From Lutimaribacter pacificus (GTDB lineage: Bacteria > Pseudomonadota > Alphaproteobacteria > Rhodobacterales > Rhodobacteraceae), in NCBI RefSeq assembly GCF_900142185.1, contig NZ_FQZZ01000004.1:334692-398691 (forward strand): a stretch of DNA of 64,000 nucleotides. The letters are read 5' to 3'. Shown one piece after another: positions 59,011 to 64,000 of this stretch (positions within the stretch are counted from its first letter, which is position 1; each line of letters starts with the position of its first letter). Made by a program: the position numbers and the translations under genes. The notes under the pieces were generated by a model. That model saw only the letters and a list, made by a program, of their open reading frames with translations. It was not told the origin of the DNA and made no database searches.

Positions 59011-59080
59011 TTATATGCGCCGATTTCTATTCTGGGCAGCATATAAGTAACCGACGGGTCGCGTGCAATGAATTATATGC
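59011..59080. promoter_or_regulatory. Triple TTATATGC elements before the hydrolase gene
   Basis: TTATATGC at 59011-59018, its complement GCATATAA at 59039-59046, and TTATATGC again at 59073-59080, all in the 99 bp between the tetR stop and the hydrolase start. They form two overlapping inverted pairs and could be TetR binding sites. Confidence 0.5.
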
Positions 59081-59096
59081 TGGTCATTACAAAACT

Positions 59097-59711
59097 TTAC
59101 TGTTCTGTAAAAAGCCGTTCGCAAAACAGCCTTGCGCTGTTCTGGAGCAAGCCTTTTTCGATGCCGTCGATTGCCTCGATCGAAAGACCGCCGAAAAAGG
59201 TCAGCACACATTCGGCAAGCCTCACCGGATCGCTGCCAGAGGGAAGATCGCCCGCTTCGATTCCCAGGATCATCCGTTTCACAAGTCGGTTGCGGAACTG
59301 GCACCGCTGGTCGCGCAAGAAAACGCGCACCGGATCGTCAGCGTTGCCCAGAAGGTTCGAACCGGCCATCACGAGACATCCGCGCTGCGGTTCGCTGGCC
59401 ACAAATGCGTCGATCGAGGTCAGCAGCATTGTCTGCACCGCCAGACGGATATCGGCAATCTGATCCAACGCCCGCCACGCAGGTTCGACTTCCGAGTTGA
59501 TATAAAGCTGGACGGCCTCGCGGAACAGGTTCTCCTTGGAGCCGAAAGCGGCATAGATGCTGGGCGACACGATGCCCATGGCATCGACCAGCTGCGTCAT
59601 CGACGTGCCCTCATAGCCATGCGCCCAAAAGACCATCAAGGCCTGACGCAACGCCTCGTCGCGGTCAAAACTACGCGGCCGCCCCCGGCGTGCAGGCGAT
59701 ATTTCGGTCAC
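59097..59711 (-). CDS. TetR-family transcriptional regulator
   Basis: A 204-residue TetR protein. GRPRSFDRDEALRQALMVFWAHGYEGTSMTQLVDAMGIVSPSIYAAFGSKENLF (about residues 10-62, quoted by parts) is the DNA-binding domain. The C-terminal domain includes RGCLVMAGSNLLG, as in the AcuR/YcdC-like group that often controls dehydrogenase or hydrolase genes and senses small reactive compounds. It starts the unit that continues with the hydrolase, NmrA-like and SDR-like genes. Confidence 0.9.
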   Translation of the reverse strand: MTEISPARRGRPRSFDRDEALRQALMVFWAHGYEGTSMTQLVDAMGIVSPSIYAAFGSKENLFREAVQLYINSEVEPAWRALDQIADIRLAVQTMLLTSIDAFVASEPQRGCLVMAGSNLLGNADDPVRVFLRDQRCQFRNRLVKRMILGIEAGDLPSGSDPVRLAECVLTFFGGLSIEAIDGIEKGLLQNSARLFCERLFTEQ

Positions 59712-59842
59712 GGCTTGCTTCCTTGCATGGCAGAGATTGCAACGGGCTTCTGCACGAATGATGCCGCCGCATCGGGCGCCACGGAAACCGGTGCCGAAGA
59801 AGAAAAGACCAGGTTCTGAAGAATGTTTCGCACCAGAGTCAT
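59708..59842 (-). CDS. Possible 44-residue small protein upstream of tetR
   Basis: A short frame, MTLVRNILQNLVFSS and so on, whose stop overlaps the tetR start by 4 bp (ATGA). GGA lies about 7 nt before its ATG. Such overlap could couple tetR translation to a leader peptide, but the composition is not distinctive and it may be chance. Function unknown. Confidence 0.25.
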   Translation of the reverse strand: MTLVRNILQNLVFSSSAPVSVAPDAAASFVQKPVAISAMQGSKP

Positions 59843-60318
59843 AAAAATTCCAACGCAGTTAAGGCCGCCCGGTCGGCGATATTGATCCATTTTCCATATC
59901 ACGGACCGTATCCCCTGTTTCTCAGAGCAGCGGGTATGTACCGCACCTGACATGAGTCTGCCAGAAACTCTACACCCAGACCGAACGCAGCGACGAGTTG
60001 ATGGCCAAACAGGGCAGCCCAAAAGGAAAAGCTTGAGATCGGGAAAAATGCCAGCGCACGGAAGACTGACATCAGGGAAAAGCTTTAGCTTCCCGGGACT
60101 TCGGCCACTTCGCATGCCCCCCATCAAGGGTAATCTATTATTAATATGACGTAAAACCTTACCCCGATGGTTTGCACCTCGAAGTAATTTGGCGTATCCG
60201 TGGCATGAAACCTGATAGCCCATCCCCTTGTAGCCGTAGGAGGACACCTCGCTTCTCGCGGGCTACGGGGCATTTTTCATGGCGTCAGGTTGCCTTGAGG
60301 AAACAAAAGGAGTTTCGC
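59843..60318. other. 476-bp divergent region upstream of proX
   Basis: No convincing gene. It contains a hairpin at 60075-60094 (GGGAA / TTCCC), an AT-rich block (60131-60150) that may hold the proX promoter, and the structured leader at 60224-60277. The left part must contain the promoter of the tetR unit. Confidence 0.5.
60224..60277 (+). promoter_or_regulatory. Terminator-like structured leader before proX
   Basis: CCCC (60224-60227) plus GTAGCC (60230-60235) pair with GGCTAC (60261-60266) plus GGGG (60267-60270), with a 2-nt bulge. A second small hairpin inside (GAGG 60240-60243, CCTC 60247-60250) completes the fold, and TTTTT (60273-60277) follows. A terminator-like stem 42 nt before the proX ATG suggests attenuation or a riboswitch. 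It could also end a small RNA. Confidence 0.5.
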
Positions 60319-61296
60319 ATGTTTACGCTTCGTATCACCGCTGCCGCCGCGCTGGCCCTTGGGATTGTCCCGATGGCCGCGACGGCACAGGACGCCTGTG
60401 GCGAGGTCTCGATCGCCAAGATGAACTGGGCCGCAGCCGACGTCACCACCAATATCGCCAAGTTCCTTCTGGAACAGGGTTATGGTTGCGATGTCAGCCT
60501 CGTGAATTCCGATACGATCCCCGCGATCACCTCGGTTGCCGAAAACGGCGAGCCGGATGTCGTCACCAACCTCTGGCTGAACTCGGCCGGCGATGCCTAC
60601 ACAAAACTGGAATCGAACGGCACCATGAAACGCCTGACCAGCGTGCTGGAGCCGGGCGGGGTCGAAGGCTGGTGGATTCCCGCGGCGCTGGCCGAGGAAC
60701 ATCCCGAACTGACCACCATCGAGGGCATAATGGAAAACCCCGACCTGGTCGGCAACCGCTTCAACAACTGCCCCGATGGCTGGGGCTGCCGCGTGGTGTC
60801 GGACAACCTGGTGCGGGCACTGGACCTTGAATCGTCGGGGATAGAGGTGTTCAACCACGGCTCGGGCGAAACGCTGGCATCGTCGATGGGCGCGGCCGTG
60901 ACCGATGGCGATGCGTGGTTCGGATATTACTGGGGCCCGACCGTGCCGATGGGTAAATACGACATGACCCGCGTCGACTTGGGCGACTACAACGAAGAGG
61001 CGTTCCAGAACCTTCAGAACCCGGACACGCCAGATCCGCAAGTGTCGGATTTCCCCGCGGCGCCGATCCTGACCTCGGTCACAACCGCGTTTGCCGAGTC
61101 GAACCCGGAGGTCACCGAGTTTTTCACCAACATGACCTTTGAAACCTCGATGATGAGCGGCCTTCTCGCGTGGCAGGACGAAAACAATGCCTCCGCCGAG
61201 GAAGTGGCCGTTCACTTCCTGAGCGAAAATCCCGACGTCTGGTCGGCGTGGATCAATGACGCGGCCAAGGAAAACCTGAGCGCCCTGCTCAAGTGA
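60319..61296 (+). CDS. proX: Glycine betaine/proline betaine ABC transporter substrate-binding protein
   Basis: A 325-residue OpuAC/ProX-type periplasmic protein. The signal peptide is residues 1-22 (VPMAATAQ). The mature part has VSIAKMNWAAADVTTNIAKFLLEQGYGCDV, AITSVAENGEPDVVTNLW and a GGVEGWWIP segment; conserved Trp residues (W74, about W117-118, W201-type positions) fit an aromatic cage for quaternary amines. AAAGGAG is 7 nt before the ATG. It is followed by the permease and ATPase genes. Ligand could be betaine, choline or carnitine. Confidence 0.9.
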   Translation: MFTLRITAAAALALGIVPMAATAQDACGEVSIAKMNWAAADVTTNIAKFLLEQGYGCDVSLVNSDTIPAITSVAENGEPDVVTNLWLNSAGDAYTKLESNGTMKRLTSVLEPGGVEGWWIPAALAEEHPELTTIEGIMENPDLVGNRFNNCPDGWGCRVVSDNLVRALDLESSGIEVFNHGSGETLASSMGAAVTDGDAWFGYYWGPTVPMGKYDMTRVDLGDYNEEAFQNLQNPDTPDPQVSDFPAAPILTSVTTAFAESNPEVTEFFTNMTFETSMMSGLLAWQDENNASAEEVAVHFLSENPDVWSAWINDAAKENLSALLK

Positions 61297-61410
61297 CGGG
61301 GCGGAACGGGCACCGTTCAGTGTCCTTTGGCGGGGCCGGTTCTTTCTGGCCCCGCTTCTTTTTTGGAAATTCAAGGAAGGGCGGGCCGGCGACGCGGGCC
61401 TGAGAGTGTG

Positions 61411-62445
61411 ATGGCAACCTACGACTGGTTCTTCGATTCTGTCGGCCTGCGGGGATGGTGCGACGAGGGCGGTGCGGACGGCCCGATGACGATGGCGGAC
61501 CTTCTGGCCAAGACCAGGGGGCAGGAAACCGAAACCTCGCTTTGGGACGTTCCCTTTCCGTCGCTCGATGCGCTGCACGATTCCTGCAAGGCGGTCCCCC
61601 AGTCCCGCGATTTGACACAGGGGCTCGAGGCCGGGTTCCTGGGTATTCGCGATGCACTGCGCGTGGTCATCGACCCGTTGACACAACCCCTGAGCTGGAT
61701 GTTGCGCGAAATGCTGTCCCTGATGACGCAATCGCCGTGGTGGATTGTCATTCCGGTTCTGCTGGTCATCGTCTGGGCAGTGGCCCGGTCGTGGAAGATC
61801 GTGGGGTTCATCGCCCTGATGATCGGCCTTCTGGCCTTTGTCGATCACTATCACGAAGCCATGCAGACGCTGGCGATCATATTCGTCTGCGCCGCGGTCT
61901 GCGTGATCGTCGGTGTCCCGATCGGGATCGCCATGTCACGCAGCGACCGGATGCAGCGCATGGTGATCCCGGTTCTGGACATGCTGCAAACCCTGCCGCC
62001 CTTCGTCTATCTCATTCCGCTGATCTTCCTGTTCTCCGTCACGGAGCCAAAGCTCTACGGTATTGCGATCATCCTTTACGCCATCGTGCCGGTGGTCCGC
62101 CTGACCGATCTTGGCATCCGGCTGGTCGACAAGGACGTGATCGAGGCGGCCGATGCCTTCGGCATGACCAACCGGCAAAAGCTGTTCGGCGTGCAGATTC
62201 CGCTGGCGTTGCCCAATATCATGGCCGGTGTGAACCAGACCATCATGATGAGCCTCGCCATGGTCGTGATCGCCTCTCTGGTCTCGGCCCCCGGTCTCGG
62301 GGTTCTGGTGCTGCGCGGCATCCGCAACCTGGAACTGGGCGTGGGGCTTGTCGCGGGGTTCGGCATCGTCGTGCTGGCCATCGGTCTGGACCGCGTAACC
62401 AAGGCATCGCTGGCCCGTATCGACGCCAGCCAGGCGAACCGCTGA
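61411..62445 (+). CDS. proW: Glycine betaine/proline ABC transporter permease
   Basis: A 344-residue permease with a 95-residue cytoplasmic N-terminal domain, then six or seven helices from about residue 100. The EAA loop is at EAADAFGMTNRQKLFGVQIPLALPNIMAG (read in parts), preceded by the VTEPKLYGIAIILYAIVPVVRL region typical of ProW/OpuAB. The ATG at 61411 is the best start by family alignment, although its SD is weak. The gap from proX is 114 bp. Confidence 0.92.
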   Translation: MATYDWFFDSVGLRGWCDEGGADGPMTMADLLAKTRGQETETSLWDVPFPSLDALHDSCKAVPQSRDLTQGLEAGFLGIRDALRVVIDPLTQPLSWMLREMLSLMTQSPWWIVIPVLLVIVWAVARSWKIVGFIALMIGLLAFVDHYHEAMQTLAIIFVCAAVCVIVGVPIGIAMSRSDRMQRMVIPVLDMLQTLPPFVYLIPLIFLFSVTEPKLYGIAIILYAIVPVVRLTDLGIRLVDKDVIEAADAFGMTNRQKLFGVQIPLALPNIMAGVNQTIMMSLAMVVIASLVSAPGLGVLVLRGIRNLELGVGLVAGFGIVVLAIGLDRVTKASLARIDASQANR

Positions 62446-62455
62446 GGAGGTGAAG

Positions 62456-63499
62456 ATGGAAAAGACAAACGACATCAAGGTTTCGATCCGCCACCTTTAC
62501 AAGATCTTCGGCGCCGATCCGCAAGCGGCGCTGGCCCATGTCAAGGCCGGCGTGGGCAAGCCCGAACTGTTGGAAACCTATAACCATGTTCTGGGGTTGC
62601 AGGATATCAACGTGGATATCCGCGAAGGTCGGATAACCGTTATCATGGGCTTGTCGGGATCGGGAAAATCCACCCTGATCAGGCACCTGAACCGCCTGAT
62701 CGAACCGACGGCGGGCGAGGTTCTGTTCGATGGCGAGAACATCCTGGAATGGAATGACGCCCGCATCCGCGATCTCCGGCGCAAGAACATGTCGATGGTG
62801 TTTCAGAAGTTCGCGCTGCTGCCGCACCGGACGGTTCTGGAAAACGCTGGCATGGCGTTGGCCACGCGCGGCGTTGCGCGCCAGGAATATCAGGCCGAGG
62901 CAACCAGGTGGCTCGACCGCGTCGGGCTGCAGGGTTTGGGCGACCAGTATCCGCACCAGTTGTCGGGCGGCATGCAGCAACGGGTGGGCATCGCCCGCGC
63001 GCTGGCCTCGAACTCGGACATCATGCTGATGGACGAGGCGTTCTCGGCCCTCGATCCGCTGATCCGCACCGACATGCAGGATCTGCTGCTGGAGTTGCAG
63101 GCGGAGTTGCACAAGACCATTGTCTTCATCACGCATGACCTGGACGAGGCGCTGAAACTGGCCGACCATCTCGTGATCCTGAACGATGGCGCCGTGGTGC
63201 AGCAGGGTGAGCCGCAGCACATCCTCCTGCACCCCAACGATCCGTATATCGAGGACTTCGTGGCCGATATCAACCGCGCGCGCGTGCTGCGCGTCCGCTC
63301 GATCATGCGCGAGGGGGAAATCGACGGCGCATTCTCGGGCGATGTCGACCACGAGGCCAACCTGGAAAGCGTGATCGCCCGCGCCGAGGGCGCGCTCGAC
63401 CGCCGCTATCGCGTGATGCGCGGTGAAACACCCGTGGGCGTGCTGGAAATGCCCGACCTCATGCGCGCCCTCGTCCCCCGTCGCGCCAGCGCAGCGTAA
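62456..63499 (+). CDS. proV: Glycine betaine/proline ABC transporter ATP-binding protein
   Basis: A 347-residue ABC ATPase: Walker A GLSGSGKST, Q-loop MVFQKFALLPHRTV, signature LSGGMQQRVGIARAL, Walker B IMLMDEAFSALDP. The N-terminal KVSIRHLYKIFGADP and IRHLNRLIEPTAGEV match ProV/OpuAA. The C-terminal region past about 270 is a short, incomplete CBS-like tail, so classical ionic-strength sensing may be reduced. ATG 62456 with GAGGAGG 5 nt upstream is preferred to the GTG two codons earlier. Confidence 0.92.
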   Translation: MEKTNDIKVSIRHLYKIFGADPQAALAHVKAGVGKPELLETYNHVLGLQDINVDIREGRITVIMGLSGSGKSTLIRHLNRLIEPTAGEVLFDGENILEWNDARIRDLRRKNMSMVFQKFALLPHRTVLENAGMALATRGVARQEYQAEATRWLDRVGLQGLGDQYPHQLSGGMQQRVGIARALASNSDIMLMDEAFSALDPLIRTDMQDLLLELQAELHKTIVFITHDLDEALKLADHLVILNDGAVVQQGEPQHILLHPNDPYIEDFVADINRARVLRVRSIMREGEIDGAFSGDVDHEANLESVIARAEGALDRRYRVMRGETPVGVLEMPDLMRALVPRRASAA

Positions 63500-63535
63500 A
63501 AGCACCTGCAGGCGCGTCACCCTGCTTTGTGCCTG

Positions 63536-63564
63536 CCAGTGGCGGAGCAAGAGTCCGCCACTGG
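63536..63564. repeat. 11-bp hairpin after proV
   Basis: CCAGTGGCGGA (63536-63546) and TCCGCCACTGG (63554-63564) around a 7-nt loop. There is no T run, so termination would need a helper; it may also mark the junction between the convergent proV and chrR-like genes. Confidence 0.5.
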
Positions 63565-63683
63565 TGACCGGGTCTTGCTTCGCGGCTTGCACCCCGGTCG
63601 AGGCTATCGGCTACATTATCGCCTACGGACCCTGCCAGGCGGATGCGGCAAATCCAGCTTCGGCCCGAATATTGCTGGCAAAA

Positions 63684-64000
63684 TCAGATACGGAACAACG
63701 GTTGCAACAGACGCGGCAGGAACGCGTTGAATTTCAGGGGCATACTCGTCGCGGCGAGACAGATGCAGGGCGGGCCCTCACCCGCCATGGGCGTATGCTC
63801 CAGATCCTGATCCGCAACCTCAACGTCACCGATGCCAAACCGGCCGGTTGCATCGCTGAAGCTGCCCTGCAGAACGAGAGTGAGTTCCAGCCCCTTATGG
63901 CTATGTGTGAACGGCGGAGCAATACTCGGCCACGGTAGCGACGGCATAGTGTTGTCGCGGGCGGCGTAAAAGTCGTCCACTTTTGCCCTTTCGGATTTCG
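63684..64000 (-). CDS. chrR: ChrR-like anti-sigma factor, C-terminal cupin domain (5' end outside window)
   Basis: The frame is open to the right edge, so only about the last 105 residues are seen. The cupin signature is THSHKGLELTLVLQGSFSD, followed by GRFGIGDVEVADQDLEHTP and CICLAATSMPLKF, closely matching the ChrR C-terminal cupin, and the end LLQPLFRI is typical. ChrR binds zinc and holds an ECF sigma factor (RpoE-type) until singlet oxygen or peroxide releases it. The sigma gene would lie outside to the right. The start is not visible; the GTG at 63980 is not taken as the true start because the frame stays open upstream. Confidence 0.85.
   Translation of the reverse strand, partial: KSERAKVDDFYAARDNTMPSLPWPSIAPPFTHSHKGLELTLVLQGSFSDATGRFGIGDVEVADQDLEHTPMAGEGPPCICLAATSMPLKFNAFLPRLLQPLFRI

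Noticed and set aside
60277..61854. 525-codon minus-strand frame opposite proX-proW
   Set aside because: Antisense to a signal-peptide-bearing binding protein and a permease; Arg/His/Gln-rich shadow.

Overview
The window looks like a chromosomal segment of a high-GC alphaproteobacterium, most probably of the Rhodobacterales (Roseobacter or Paracoccus type). That placement is inferred from gene content and style: a urease operon carrying ureJ, a monomeric NADP-isocitrate dehydrogenase, a LuxI protein beside a histidine kinase, a TGA-N9-TCA (RirA-type) iron box, and a ChrR anti-sigma fragment at the right edge. No tRNA, rRNA, CRISPR array or intact insertion sequence was seen. Nearly every gene is a metabolic, transport or regulatory gene in a compact operon.

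Layout. 1-174: tail of a TRAP large permease. 178-5849 (minus): urease operon ureD-A-J-B-C-E-F-G. 6004-11045: a ThDP-dependent enzyme divergent from a TAXI-type TRAP transporter. 11117-13321: isocitrate dehydrogenase. 13464-17247: signalling island with a membrane histidine kinase, a LuxI-family synthase and a response regulator with a degenerate GGDEF-like output. 17764-27521 (plus): GntR regulator, complete Opp/Dpp-type ABC transporter, gamma-glutamyltransferase-like hydrolase, DUF1028 protein and acetamidase/formamidase. 27557-35975: heme-iron island, with hmuSTUV-exbB-exbD-exbD-tonB on the minus strand divergent from a TonB-dependent receptor on the plus strand.

36449-53558 is the most interesting part. 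A LIV-type ABC transporter with three SDRs forms one minus-strand unit (43723 down to 36449). A second minus-strand unit (50846 down to 44341) encodes an acyl-CoA synthetase, a MaoC hydratase, an MFE-2-type SDR, a DUF35 protein, a thiolase-fold protein lacking the usual nucleophilic cysteine, a double-hot-dog hydratase-2 and a TetR regulator. A divergent 652-residue Baeyer-Villiger monooxygenase completes the set. Three near-identical palindromes (TACC-N4-GGTA type) lie in the promoters of exactly these three units, so they look like one TetR-controlled regulon. The inferred job is uptake of an unknown carbonyl compound or carboxylic acid, oxygen insertion by the monooxygenase, CoA activation, hydration, dehydrogenation and retro-aldol or thiolytic cleavage. 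The substrate is not known.

53632-64000: a copper-type P1B ATPase with duplicated YHS domains; a small TetR-controlled operon (alpha/beta hydrolase, NmrA-like protein, SDR-like protein without its catalytic Tyr); a proXWV-type glycine betaine transporter behind a structured leader; and the C-terminal part of a ChrR-like anti-sigma factor running off the right edge.
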